Position numbers and translations under genes: made by a program. A model generated the notes under the pieces. It did not search any database and was not told where the DNA came from. It saw only the letters and a program-made list of their open reading frames with translations. This document shows positions 25,080 to 34,085 of a stretch of 64,000 nt of DNA, piece by piece (within the stretch, counting starts at the first letter, position 1; every line of letters begins with the position of its first letter). Origin of the DNA: Rhodospirillaceae bacterium (GTDB lineage Bacteria > Pseudomonadota > Alphaproteobacteria > Rhodospirillales > Rhodospirillaceae); assembly GCA_002737725.1 (NCBI GenBank), contig NSIP01000004.1, forward strand, positions 151,534 through 215,533, read 5' to 3'.

Positions 25080-27590
25080 TTACCACTTGTAGGTGGTGCG
25101 CGCGTAGTAGAAGCCGCCGTTAAACCCGGCTGGTGAGAAGTTGGAGTACTGCGTGAAGCCGCTCGCGTTCGGACCAGCAATGGTGCCACCCGGAATTGCA
25201 ACCGTGGTCGGGACGAGGTCGGAGTAGGAGTCGAAAATGTTGTTCGCCCCAATAGCGATTTTCCAGCTCTCGGTGAAATCATAGCCCACTTCGGCATCGG
25301 CTACCCATTGCGAGCCGAATGTCTGATCAAGCCTGAGATCGGCGTTGCGTGAGGTGAACTCCCCGTAGCGGTTGGCGCGCAGGTTCAGGTCAATGCCATT
25401 GATGGAATAGTTCACGCCCAGGTTCAGCTTGTTCTTGGGCTGAGCTACGGTGAACCGCCCAGCTTCAACACGCGCGAAGCGGTTGAGTTGCAAGCTTAAC
25501 GCTGTCAGCGTTGAGGGATTGCCTTTGACGCTGCGCACGTTGGAATCGTTAAAATTGATGCCCGCTGTGAGGCCCAAGTCACCATCGCCTGCTGTCGTGT
25601 TGTAGCTGGCAATAATGTCGATGCCCTTGGTCCGGGTATCGATGGCATTTGTGAAGAAGCGCCCGCCCGTCACGCCGGGAAAGCCGCGAGCAGTAAGGAA
25701 GTTCTGCACCGCAGTTCCAGTCAGGTTCTCAGACAGGGCAATGCGATCATCGATGTCGATTTGATAGGCATCGATGGTCAGGTTGAGGCCATCGACGGGT
25801 TGGGTCGTGATGCCAAGGCTGAAGTTTTTGGACTTCTCGGCTTTCAGACCTTCAGCACCCAGCAATTTGGCTTCGGGGCTGTTGACGCGGAAAGTGCGAA
25901 CTTCGAACGGAATGCCGCCGATAAAGTTGGTGGCCGTCGACGAGAAGTAGGTTTGCTGTAACGATGGGGCACGGAAGCCGTTAGAGACAGCACCACGAAT
26001 ACCGAAGTTATCGACCACGTTGAACTTGAAGGCGAACTTGCCCGAGGCGGTTGAGCCAAAGTCTGAGTAATCCTCAACGCGGCCCGCTACCGAGACCAAC
26101 AAGGCATCGGACAGATTAGTTTCCATATCGATATAGGCTGATTTTGAATTACGTCCCGCATCGACCGCATCATTGGGGCGGAAACCTGGGAAGCCTTGGG
26201 CGCCGGGCGCGCTGAGCCCCGTGGTGTCTTGACGGCCGGGGTCGAGGAAGAGTGTCCGGCCACCATCGGCATATGATGCTGGCTCACCTGCCCCTAAGTT
26301 GTAGCTTTCATGACGCCATTCGGCACCGAAGGCGATGCTGAGTGACTGCGGCGTGCCAATTTCAGCTTCAGTCGCGAAATCCGCGTTGGCAACAACCTGT
26401 TGGTACAACAGATCACCGGCATAGAACTTGGTCGGTGTCGATGCGCCATAAGTTGCATTCAGCGTATTTTCGACGCCAAATGGGAAGTGGTTGTAGCCGT
26501 ACACAACACTGGTATCCCAGCGGAAGTCATCGCCGCCCTTTGCGCCACCGGCCACTGAGGCGTCGGTGATCTCGGAGGTGATGAAGGGCAAGAAGCCATT
26601 CGGGTAAATGGTGCGAATATTGTTGTTATCGCGCGGACGGCGCCAAGTTGCGCCGCTTTTGCCATCGCGTTTGCCGTAGTTGCCGAAGGAGTAAACTTCA
26701 ACAGAGTCATTCAACGGCACGGACAAATTGTAAATCACGTTGATGTCTTTAACGCGGCTATCGCCGTACTTGAAATTGTTGGTGCGGTCGATGGTGGCTT
26801 CGCGGGGGTCTGGCGTAGTGCCAATGTTATTGTATTGCTGGCGGATATCGGGGCCTTGGCGATTTGTAAAGCCGCGCTGGCGATACTCAGCAGTCAGGTT
26901 CAAGTAACCTTCTTCGCCCAACCCAATGCCCATGTTGGCTTGGGTTTGGTAAAGATCGCCATCGCCTTCATAATGCGAGCCCACGTTGGCTGTGACAGAC
27001 CCGCCATCGCCTTCGTTTTTCAGAATGATGTTTATCACGCCTGCAATGGCGTCTGACCCATACTGAGCAGCCGCGCCATCACGCAGAATCTCAACACGTT
27101 GAATGGCCGATGTGGGAATGGCGTTCAAGTCGGCGGCGGTCGAGCCACGGCCAATCGAACCGTTCAAATTTAACAGCGCCGTTTGGTGACGGCGCTTTCC
27201 GTTGATCAAGATCAAGGTTTGGTCGGGCGACAAGCCGCGCAAAGTGGCCGGGCGAACGTGGTCGGTGCCGTCGGTAATGCTAGGCTGTGGGAAGTTGTAT
27301 GATGGAACAAGCGCGTTGAGCATTTTATTGATTTCGCCCAGGCCCGATTTCTCAAGGGCCGCGAATGACACCACGTCGATGGGAACGGGCGAATCAGAAA
27401 TGGTGCGGTCGATACGGCGCGTACCGGTGACAATAATTTCGTCTAAGCCGGCAGCAGCGGATTGGTCTTGCGCAAACACTGGTGCGCTAATTCCTGCGCC
27501 CAGCGTGGCGGTGATGGCGGTTGCCGCCAGCAATGAGGACTTACGTAAAACTCTATATAAGGTACGGTTCGTGTCAGGCGTTGTGGCCAT
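25080..27590 (-). CDS. TonB-dependent receptor
   Basis: Complete 836-residue outer-membrane receptor. Signal peptide ending near VFAQ, TonB box LDEIIVTGTRR, and a plug with RPATLRGLSPDQTLILINGKRRH, RVEILRDGAAAQYGSDAIAGVINI. The barrel ends YYARTTYKW, with a terminal Trp in place of Phe. The plug type (LINGKRRH and YGSDAIAG) is that of the large vitamin-B12/iron-complex-like TBDR group, distinct from the pair at 1-5042. No regulator or ABC genes are adjacent, so the ligand is unknown. Confidence 0.95.
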   Translation of the reverse strand: MATTPDTNRTLYRVLRKSSLLAATAITATLGAGISAPVFAQDQSAAAGLDEIIVTGTRRIDRTISDSPVPIDVVSFAALEKSGLGEINKMLNALVPSYNFPQPSITDGTDHVRPATLRGLSPDQTLILINGKRRHQTALLNLNGSIGRGSTAADLNAIPTSAIQRVEILRDGAAAQYGSDAIAGVINIILKNEGDGGSVTANVGSHYEGDGDLYQTQANMGIGLGEEGYLNLTAEYRQRGFTNRQGPDIRQQYNNIGTTPDPREATIDRTNNFKYGDSRVKDINVIYNLSVPLNDSVEVYSFGNYGKRDGKSGATWRRPRDNNNIRTIYPNGFLPFITSEITDASVAGGAKGGDDFRWDTSVVYGYNHFPFGVENTLNATYGASTPTKFYAGDLLYQQVVANADFATEAEIGTPQSLSIAFGAEWRHESYNLGAGEPASYADGGRTLFLDPGRQDTTGLSAPGAQGFPGFRPNDAVDAGRNSKSAYIDMETNLSDALLVSVAGRVEDYSDFGSTASGKFAFKFNVVDNFGIRGAVSNGFRAPSLQQTYFSSTATNFIGGIPFEVRTFRVNSPEAKLLGAEGLKAEKSKNFSLGITTQPVDGLNLTIDAYQIDIDDRIALSENLTGTAVQNFLTARGFPGVTGGRFFTNAIDTRTKGIDIIASYNTTAGDGDLGLTAGINFNDSNVRSVKGNPSTLTALSLQLNRFARVEAGRFTVAQPKNKLNLGVNYSINGIDLNLRANRYGEFTSRNADLRLDQTFGSQWVADAEVGYDFTESWKIAIGANNIFDSYSDLVPTTVAIPGGTIAGPNASGFTQYSNFSPAGFNGGFYYARTTYKW

Positions 27591-27911
27591 TGTTTTTCAA
27601 GCCTTCTTGATGTTAAGGAATTTTGACGTGTGCCAAGTCTATGCAGCCACACCCTCACCATCAACGCAGAAGAACGTTGGATTTAATTCACTTTTAAAGT
27701 GTGTCTCGTGTGCAACAGATGCAAATGGCCATTTTTATTCTGTGGTCGCCAAGCGGGGTGAAAATTCCTCCTCATCTGCGTGCAGAAAGCTGCGATTTGT
27801 AACGTAAAGCTGGACTGGACATAGCCCGCGCTGCAGGCCGAATCCATTTGTATCTGGAATGGCATAGCCCTATCTGTTGAGGTGAATAACTGAGTAAAAA
27901 GGGAGTTCTAG
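27591..27911. other. Intergenic between divergent TBDR and Rossmann protein genes
   Basis: About 320 bases carrying the promoters of both flanking genes. I see AT-rich stretches near 27680-27700 (TTTAATTCACTTTTAAAG, a loose dyad) but no assignable operator. Confidence 0.45.
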
Positions 27912-28628
27912 ATGAAACGGCGTTTGGCTTTAGCAATTTGGGCTTTGGTGGCAATGATGGGCGGCGGGCATTTGGCAAATGCAGCCGAGGGCTCGGCCCT
28001 GGTTTTTGGCGCCAACGGCAAACTTGGCTCAGAAATGGTGAAGGCCTTGTTGGCCAAGAACATGGAGGTGACCGCCTTCGTCCGCCCAACGTCTGACCGC
28101 TCACTCCTGGCCGGCTTAAAAATCAATTTTGTCGAGGGCGATGCGCGTAACAAAGCCGACGTCGACAAAGCTTTCGCCTCAAGCAAATTCACGCTTGCTG
28201 TCAACACCATCGCACGGCGCAGCCGCCAAGAGTTCGGCCTTTATGATTTGAGTCAGAACAACATCACGTCTGCGGCCAAAGCCACCGGCGTGAAGCAGAT
28301 GATCTTCTTCAGTTCCGTGGGTGTTGGCAGCAGCCGATCACTTTACACCGACAAAGCCTATGCAAATTTCAAAGAAACCATGCAAGAGCGAGAAGCCGCA
28401 GAGAAAACGCTGATTGCCAGCGGCGTGAACTACACAATTGTGCGCACCGGAGGCGTGCTGAATGACAACAACGCGACCGGCAAAGCCTACCTGAGCGAAA
28501 AGCCGATTTTGGGGGCAACCACGCGCATCGACCTCGCCGAAATCACGGTTGCTTGCGTAGGCGCAGATTTCTGCAAAAACAAAATCTTCCACGCCGCCGA
28601 CGTCACGCAAAAAGTGCCAGGGGAGTGA
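27912..28628 (+). CDS. Exported Rossmann-fold NAD(P)-binding protein
   Basis: A 238-residue atypical short-chain dehydrogenase. After a signal peptide (RRLALAIWALVAMMGGG, cleavage near ANA-AE) it starts the fold with ALVFGANGKLGSEMVKALL, then VTAFVRPTSD, IFFSSVGVGSSRS and YTIVRTGGVLND. An NAD(P)-binding enzyme outside the cytoplasm would lack obvious access to cofactor unless it is exported folded with it, as for glucose-fructose oxidoreductase. The signal lacks twin arginines in strict form (KRRLAL only). It is divergent from the TBDR. Confidence 0.82.
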   Translation: MKRRLALAIWALVAMMGGGHLANAAEGSALVFGANGKLGSEMVKALLAKNMEVTAFVRPTSDRSLLAGLKINFVEGDARNKADVDKAFASSKFTLAVNTIARRSRQEFGLYDLSQNNITSAAKATGVKQMIFFSSVGVGSSRSLYTDKAYANFKETMQEREAAEKTLIASGVNYTIVRTGGVLNDNNATGKAYLSEKPILGATTRIDLAEITVACVGADFCKNKIFHAADVTQKVPGE

Positions 28629-28654
28629 GGCGCTGCCTTTATTGAGCAATGCCA

Positions 28655-28942
28655 TCAAAACTTGCGGCGAAAGAACCACACGGCGTGGTAACCAGCCCAA
28701 TATATAACGAGCGCTGTTTGTAATAGCAGCAACACAACTCCTGTGCCCATGGCAAGATCAAAGAATGCCATGGGCTTCAGGCGGCGGGGCTGTCCATCAA
28801 CAAACCAGTTCGGTGGCCCTGCTTTGCGTTTGAATGGATAAATGACGGCACAGGACACCCCCATTGAATTGTGGTCAGTGGAGCACCAGAAAACGTGTCC
28901 ACCAAATATTAGAGCCGCCACGAGAGTATTTCGAAACGCCAC
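28655..28942 (-). CDS. Hypothetical small membrane protein
   Basis: A 95-codon frame starting with GTG and ending with a clear transmembrane helix (MGTGVVLLLLQTALVIYWAG) and a basic tail. A hydrophobic segment also lies at the N-terminus. No ribosome site is evident and a second frame (28909-29190) overlaps its start, so this may be the surviving part of a larger decayed gene. Confidence 0.35.
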   Translation of the reverse strand: MAFRNTLVAALIFGGHVFWCSTDHNSMGVSCAVIYPFKRKAGPPNWFVDGQPRRLKPMAFFDLAMGTGVVLLLLQTALVIYWAGYHAVWFFRRKF

Positions 28943-29220
28943 AACATCTGAGGCCGATAAGGAAGGGCTGCGTTAACAGATTCTTTGGTACACGTTTCAG
29001 GAAGTGATTTGGCCCAATCGACAGAACGCGTAAGGATCCAAGGCATACAGCCGCCGTGGAGAGGTATCGCTAAAAAAACAACTGGTCCAACAGGGATACT
29101 TGCGAAGTCATATCTACAGCCATTACAAGTAAGACCGTAAAGAACGTGATTAAGGTAACAAAAGATCGCCACGTCTTCATCTAGCGTCACCGCACGACAT
29201 GAAAACGTAAGAACAAAAAT

Positions 29221-29475
29221 TCACCGTCCGCGGCAACCTGAACGGCGCACGTCCTCAAAAAAGTCCTTTTCCCATGGCCGTTCGTCATATACGCGCTGCC
29301 CATACGCTCCATAGTCGCTCACCTTATCTTTGCCGAGTCCTTGATAGAGGGTCGCCAATTTAGCAATCGTCGGATCTACGAGGCGGTCCCACGTCCTGCC
29401 TATCAATTTTGTTGCGGCTCTGATGTTCGTTTCGGGGTCATAGGCCGACTTTTTGTCAATTCCAAGGCCACCCAT
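29221..29475 (-). pseudogene. Possible remnant of a lysozyme/transglycosylase-like protein
   Basis: An 84-codon frame with LGIDKKSAYDPETNIRAATKLI, which resembles the late part of soluble lytic transglycosylase domains, followed by LATLYQGLGKDKVSDYGAYGQRVY. An in-frame stop lies 12 bases upstream and there is no ribosome site, so the catalytic Glu region is missing. The assignment is tentative. The stretch 28629-29570 as a whole appears decayed. Confidence 0.33.
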
Positions 29476-29570
29476 ATCTCGGGATTAATATATATAGGGC
29501 GGACAGGTTTAAGATTCTTGAATGTGCCCACCCTCATCCCCGTAGGGATGTGACCAACCGGAGCATCCTG

Positions 29571-30191
29571 ATGACATCGACGCTGGCCCAAACCAAAACT
29601 GAGCTTTTGTCCCTATCGGCCACCACCGATGCGGGGTTTGAGTCGGGCAAGGATGCCGACATTATAGCGCGCATCAAAACGTTAGCCGCCGACGTGGAAG
29701 CGCAAACACCCACACCTGACCCATCGGCCCATCTGGCCAAAATGAATGGCCGGTGGAAATTGCTGTATTCGAGTTTTGGTCTCGAACGCGACACCAACTT
29801 ACGGCGCATCTCGTTCGGCACCTTACCACGCGATGCGAAAATCCGTCTCAGTGGCGTATTCCAAGTGGTCGACGCCGCCACTGGCCAATACGACAACCAC
29901 GTGGAATTTACAGCTGGCGATGTGCCCGGTGTTCACATCACGCAAGGCAAATTCATACCTGAAGCCAGCGACAAAAAGCGCCTGACCATTACCTTCACGG
30001 CCAACGCGGCCGTGCCGCGCGGAACAGAGATCACCGATGCTGCTTTGCGCGCTGCCCTGGATGTGAGTGGTGACCAGCGCCTGGACGCGCCGCTCAAATT
30101 CACCGGCTGGTCCGATGTGACCTACCTCGACGCCGACACCCGTTTGATGCGCGGCAATGCTGGAAACTTGTATGTGCTGGTTCGCAGTTAA
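29571..30191 (+). CDS. PAP/fibrillin family (plastid-lipid-associated) protein
   Basis: A 206-residue soluble protein. Start ATG 29571 follows GGAG at a spacing of about seven; an upstream in-frame start at 29550 precedes that site. The family hallmarks are MNGRWKLLYSSF near residue 58 and the C-terminal YLDADTRLMRGNAGNLYVLV, the latter almost identical in pattern to plant fibrillins. Fibrillins are lipocalin-like and bind lipids or quinone-related compounds in plastids. The bacterial role is unknown. No signal peptide. It stands alone. Confidence 0.8.
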   Translation: MTSTLAQTKTELLSLSATTDAGFESGKDADIIARIKTLAADVEAQTPTPDPSAHLAKMNGRWKLLYSSFGLERDTNLRRISFGTLPRDAKIRLSGVFQVVDAATGQYDNHVEFTAGDVPGVHITQGKFIPEASDKKRLTITFTANAAVPRGTEITDAALRAALDVSGDQRLDAPLKFTGWSDVTYLDADTRLMRGNAGNLYVLVRS

Positions 30192-30396
30192 ACCGCGCGA
30201 TTGTCGGCCCCAGTCATAACGGTAACCATGAATGGCACAATTTTATCATGGATTTAGCGAGCTGTTATTTTTGCTCCCCTGGGGTCTAAAAAACCGTTTA
30301 TGATTTGTGGTTGCGACTCGATATTATTCGGCAACTCAATGATGATAAGCACAAGCGTAACGCTCGACCAACAGAGGCAACACGAGGGATGACCAA

Positions 30397-30837
30397 GTGA
30401 CTCTGTGCGATCAGTTCTTCGATCATTGGAAGTCTGTCCCCAAGAAAAGGTCTTTTGCCTAAGTTGCGTGATTACCTGGACTACAGCCCAACACCGCAAC
30501 ACAAACCTGGACCTTGATTTTTGATCTGGAGGACACGCGCCTGCCTTTACGCTTGGTCGGAACGCAATTGACCAACATCATGGGCAAGGAACTGACGGGC
30601 ACAGACAACTTGCTGGTGTACCCTAAGCCCCAACGCGCTGACTTCATGAGACGCCATCGCCTTCTCGCGCGTCAACCTTGCGGTATGCGCTCGTCCTCGT
30701 TTGCAAGCTCGATCAAGGGCCCCGTGATTGAGATGACCGGAATTGCCTCGCCACTCATTCGCGATGACGGCGCGCTGTCGGTGGTGCGCGTGATTGAAGT
30801 GATTCAAGCTGTGGCAACCGGCAACCAACTTTCGTAA
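30397..30837 (+). pseudogene. PAS_5-family gene interrupted by two in-frame stops
   Basis: A single frame from GTG 30397 encodes CDQFFDHWKSVPKKRSFA, then TAA (30460) and TGA (30469), then FDLEDTRLPLRLVGTQLTNIMGKELTG and the rest of a PAS_5 domain to the stop at 30835. The spacing of the FxxWxS start and the RLVGT-x8-GxELTG core fits alphaproteobacterial PAS_5 proteins. Two stops between them make this a broken gene unless translation restarts at TTG 30508. Confidence 0.65.
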
Positions 30838-30912
30838 GTCAGCACGGCGCCCAAACCCTCGATCTGGATAGACATCGGCGCTGGCGTGCCGGACAAGCCA
30901 AAAAGTGATATT

Positions 30913-31305
30913 TTACTTCTTGCCGCGTTTGATGCCACGCGCTTTACGCGCCGCATACCGGGCATCGCGGGCGGCTTTGGCCTCGGCTTCAGCCAACACA
31001 GCACGGTCGGCTTCCTCGCGAGACGCAATTTCAGCAGTGACAAGGGCTTCTTGTTCGGCGATTTTGCGCGCGGCTTCCTCAGCGGCTTTGCGCACCGCCT
31101 CTTCGGCTGCAAGCTTGGCCTTCAAGGCTGCGCGTTCGGCTTCGCGCTCAGCGCGGGCCGCAGCCAGCTTCACGCGTTCGGCTTGGCGGGCAGCAAAGTT
31201 GGGATCGTTTGCGCCGAATTTAGCGCGGAATTGTTCCATCTGAGCGCGTTTGGCTTCAGAAGCAGTGGTCTGCCGCTCGGCGTGACCTTGGGGTTTAAAG
31301 CTCAA
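30913..31305 (-). CDS. DUF6481 family alanine/glutamate-rich coiled-coil protein
   Basis: A 130-residue highly charged protein, nearly all helix, with heptad-like A/E/R repeats at residues 40-115 and a basic end (ARKARGIKRGKK). The start MSFKPQGHAERQ and overall composition match the alphaproteobacterial DUF6481 family. It begins with TTG at 31305, with GGAG seven to eight bases upstream. Function unknown; the basic tail could bind nucleic acid. Confidence 0.75.
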   Translation of the reverse strand: MSFKPQGHAERQTTASEAKRAQMEQFRAKFGANDPNFAARQAERVKLAAARAEREAERAALKAKLAAEEAVRKAAEEAARKIAEQEALVTAEIASREEADRAVLAEAEAKAARDARYAARKARGIKRGKK

Positions 31306-31482
31306 TCAGTATCTCCGGATCGGTGAGGATATATAGCGCGCGACAGCGCGTGGGAAAGTGCATACACGTTCCCGCCGCCCCTGAACAGAGGCGCAAAACA
31401 CTCCAAATCTTGGCTTGCTTTATAGTTTCGAGTAACTACTATAGATAGAATACAACGCCCTATCATTCTATCTGAGATATTA

Positions 31483-31757
31483 ATGTCCCACCCGACGACC
31501 ACAGCAAAAGATGCCCGTGGCGCGCACGAGTTGCTCACGGCGGGCCTGGCCAAAACTGTTGTATATTTGCTCGAGGGCAACGGGGATATGGCCGTGGGCC
31601 TGAGGCTGGCGCTGCGACAAGTGGGGCTGACCAACACGCGCTCGTCTCGGCCACCACCGAACTGATGAGCCAGTTGAACCAAAACCCCGCCGATGTCGTG
31701 ATTTTGTCCGAGAGTCCCGATCACGACGCTTTTGACTTGGCCAAGAAGATGCGGCAA
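31483..31757 (+). pseudogene. Frameshifted, truncated response-regulator receiver domain
   Basis: The frame from 31483 reads AKTVVYLLEGNGDMAVGLRLALRQVGLTNTR, quoted here only in part, like the first strand and helix of a receiver domain. A one-base loss near 31640 shifts the rest (LVSATTELMSQL, ADVVILSESPDHDAFDLAKKMR) into the frame that starts at 31665. Resemblance stops at about 31755, where an antiparallel PAS-gene fragment begins. Two rearranged pieces therefore abut. Confidence 0.55.
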
Positions 31758-32040
31758 GTTTACTCGAGAATAGCTTGCGACGCGCAGCCTCGGGCAGAAA
31801 TAGGGCATAATCTTGCCCGGTCGTGTCCGTTCCCATCAGCGACACCATACCGGTGCCAAAAAACCTTACGCGCAATGTGGTGGGCGCAATGTCGGTGATG
31901 ATCGTCCAGGGTGCGATCGCAGGCTCGAACTGGTCGAGAAAATCAGGCAGCGTCGGCACCAGGCCATTTACAATGCGAGACTGCTGATACCTTTGAAACG
32001 TCCCAATCATTTCTGATCGTGGCAGTTCAACTTCAATCAC
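31758..32040 (-). pseudogene. Truncated PAS_5-family gene
   Basis: Minus-strand coding with GTG 32040 as likely start: EVELPRSEMIGTFQRYQQSR, LVPTLPDFLDQFEPAI, then VRFFGTGMVSLMGTDTTGQDYA, the PAS_5 core pattern. The protein-like sequence stops at the junction near 31758; beyond it the frame runs antisense into the receiver remnant. It lacks the second half of the domain. Confidence 0.55.
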
Positions 32041-32294
32041 CACGCGATATCCCCCTGCACTCCATCGCCACAATCGCAATCTTGACCCGTGTCAAAGTTT
32101 TACGCCCAAAGAGCGCATACAATGCCTGCACCCTAGGCTATGATTCCCCGACACTGCCCGAAACCATCAGGAGATCCACCATGTCGATACGCTATAAGTG
32201 CTTGGTGTCACGAAGTCTTCATATAAGTTGGGATGGTATTTGCCCAAAGTAACCTTGCGCGAACCTTTTTGCGCGCAGGACTGGAGCCGTGATC

Positions 32295-33236
32295 ATGACC
32301 ACCAAAGACAGCGACGAAATTTTACGACGCGCGCGACGCATTGCCGCCGAAATGCGCGACAGCATCGACGAAGAGTTAGAGATGGAGTTGGACGATGGTC
32401 GGCTAGCCGCGCTGCTGACCGCGACCGAACAGGAGTCGCGCCCTGATGATGCCGTTGGCGAAACGCTAGACCGGCCCACCTATTTCAAAGAGCTCTTCCA
32501 CCTGCAACGCGAACTTGTGCGCCTGCAAGATTGGGTTGTGGCCAACAAGCTAAAAGTGGTGGTGATTTTTGAAGGCCGCGATGCGGCTGGCAAAGGTGGC
32601 GTGATTAAACGCATCACGCAACGCCTGAACCCGCGTGTGTGCCGCGTCGCAGCCCTGCCCGCGCCCAATGAGCGCGAGCGCACGCAATGGTATTTTCAAC
32701 GCTATGTCGAACACTTGCCTGCTGCGGGCGAGATCGTGCTGTTTGACCGCAGTTGGTACAACCGCGCGGGCGTCGAGCGCGTGATGGGCTTTTGCACCGA
32801 CGGCGATTTGGAGGAATTTTACCGCACTGTGCCTGCATTTGAAAACATGCTGGTGGGCTCGGGAATTGTTTTGCTGAAATATTGGTTCTCGATCACCGAC
32901 GAAGAGCAGTACATGCGGTTTCAAATGCGCATTCGCGACCCCATTAAACAATGGAAGCTGTCACCGATGGATTTGGAATCCCGCCGCCGGTGGGAGCAAT
33001 ACACCAAAGCCAAAGAGATGATGCTTGAGCGCACCCACATTCCCGAAGCGCCGTGGTGGGTGGTCGAAGCGGTCGACAGAAAGCGCGCGCGACTGAATTG
33101 CATTACGCACCTGCTCAGCTCCATTCCCTATGGCGATGTGCAGCACAAGCCCGTGAAACTGCCCAAGCGCGTGCGCCACCTTAACTACATACGCGGGCCT
33201 GTGCCCCGCGACATGTACGTGCCCGCGATTTATTAG
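32295..33236 (+). CDS. ppk2: Polyphosphate kinase 2 (class I type)
   Basis: A 313-residue PPK2, which uses polyphosphate to phosphorylate nucleoside diphosphates (or the reverse). Walker A GRDAAGKGG is at residues 94-102, Walker B and lid IVLFDRSWYNR at 147-157, and FEGRDAAGKGGVIKRITQRL is the family core. The FSITDEEQYMRFQMR region and WKLSPMDLESRRRW are also typical. ATG 32295 is chosen over GTG 32289 because GGAG lies eight bases upstream. The N-terminal 60 residues form an acidic helical extension. Single gene. Confidence 0.95.
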   Translation: MTTKDSDEILRRARRIAAEMRDSIDEELEMELDDGRLAALLTATEQESRPDDAVGETLDRPTYFKELFHLQRELVRLQDWVVANKLKVVVIFEGRDAAGKGGVIKRITQRLNPRVCRVAALPAPNERERTQWYFQRYVEHLPAAGEIVLFDRSWYNRAGVERVMGFCTDGDLEEFYRTVPAFENMLVGSGIVLLKYWFSITDEEQYMRFQMRIRDPIKQWKLSPMDLESRRRWEQYTKAKEMMLERTHIPEAPWWVVEAVDRKRARLNCITHLLSSIPYGDVQHKPVKLPKRVRHLNYIRGPVPRDMYVPAIY

Positions 33237-33237
33237 C

Positions 33238-33309
33238 GCCAGACTCGGGCACAAAATATACGAGCGCCGGTCTCGGGCGCAAAGAAAAAAGCCGGTCTCG
33301 GGCGCGCTA
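33238..33309. repeat. Three imperfect direct repeats of about 19 bases
   Basis: The units begin GCCAGACTCGGGCACAAA, GCCGGTCTCGGGCGCAAAG and GCCGGTCTCGGGCGCGCTAA and are separated by short A-rich spacers. They fill the gap between ppk2 and the convergent DUF2892 gene. The third copy runs into the end of that gene. Confidence 0.7.
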
Positions 33310-33522
33310 AACTTTACAGGTTGAGAAGCCCAAGAACCCATAGGCGAAGCAGTGACCCTTCGCTGCCGACCAAATCAGCGATGCCCCTACCAGCACGGCG
33401 GCCACCGATGCTGCGTAATAGCTCACACCCGGTGGAAGGGTCATGATGATGGGCAGCGATAGAAATGCGATGCCTATCAGCCCGCGTGCAAAACGGTCGA
33501 CATCACCAACATTCTTTTTCAT
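33307..33522 (-). CDS. DUF2892 (YgaP-like transmembrane) protein
   Basis: A 71-residue two-helix membrane protein beginning KKNVGDVDRFARGLIGIAF and ending CFAYGFLGFSTCKV. The start and the ending Cys-x5-GxxTC pattern are those of DUF2892, the membrane anchor of YgaP-like rhodaneses. No rhodanese domain is present. ATG 33522 is preferred because AGGAG is eight bases upstream. Confidence 0.85.
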   Translation of the reverse strand: MKKNVGDVDRFARGLIGIAFLSLPIIMTLPPGVSYYAASVAAVLVGASLIWSAAKGHCFAYGFLGFSTCKV

Positions 33523-33779
33523 GCTCAACGCTCCTAGTTTGATAAGGAGAACATTCTAGCAGCTTTCGCGCGCAAGCGTGAGTGGAAATCGGCAACGGTG
33601 CGGCCAAGCGCCGCAGGAAGGCTTATGGTCCTTGAGAGCGTGGGCTACCAGGCCCTGCATAACATGCACCGCCTGGGCCGTTGTATCCTTTGCAATTGCA
33701 GACATCCGCCGCTGCGGCCGACGACACACCCAGTTACGCTTGGTATATATTCCTGATCGGGAATATAAATCCAAAAGCT

Positions 33780-34082
33780 ATGACTGGCGTTAAGCAATAT
33801 CAGGCCGTCAAAACCCCAGCTGACTTAGGCCAAATCTGCTGCCTGAGGCGCAAGGAATTGGGCCTCAGGATACAAGATGCAGCCATGATTGCGGGCGTGA
33901 ATTACCGTTTTGCATCGAACTTAGAGAACGGCAAGCCCATGGCCGAAAATGTTGCGGGCAACATCGACCCCGTCATGAATAAATATCGCGATGAAACGCC
34001 GATTTCAGCGCGTGCCTTATCCAACATTGGCGATGTGATCAGGCGGCGCGCGAACAGAGTGATCGCGAACCTCGAGACTTAA
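33780..34082 (+). CDS. Small helix-turn-helix (Xre/HipB-like) protein
   Basis: A 100-residue protein. TPADLGQICCLRRKELGLRIQDAAMIAGVN-type sequence (given in name only) forms a HipB-like helix-turn-helix, with RFASNLENGKP as the end of the motif. The C-terminal 50 residues are not those of HipB. ATG 33780 has only a weak upstream site; an open frame extends 33 codons further upstream. No toxin partner (HipA) is adjacent, so it may be an orphan regulator or antitoxin. Confidence 0.6.
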   Translation: MTGVKQYQAVKTPADLGQICCLRRKELGLRIQDAAMIAGVNYRFASNLENGKPMAENVAGNIDPVMNKYRDETPISARALSNIGDVIRRRANRVIANLET

Positions 34083-34085
34083 GCG

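Noticed and set aside
28909..29190. 93-codon minus-strand frame in the decayed region
   Set aside because: It overlaps another weak frame and has no ribosome site or recognisable domain.
33238..33309. CRISPR-like repeat array
   Set aside because: Only three imperfect units with very short irregular spacers and no cas genes anywhere in the window.
33556..33774. 72-codon minus-strand frame upstream of the HTH gene
   Set aside because: No ribosome site, no family and no coupling to a neighbour; too weak to annotate.
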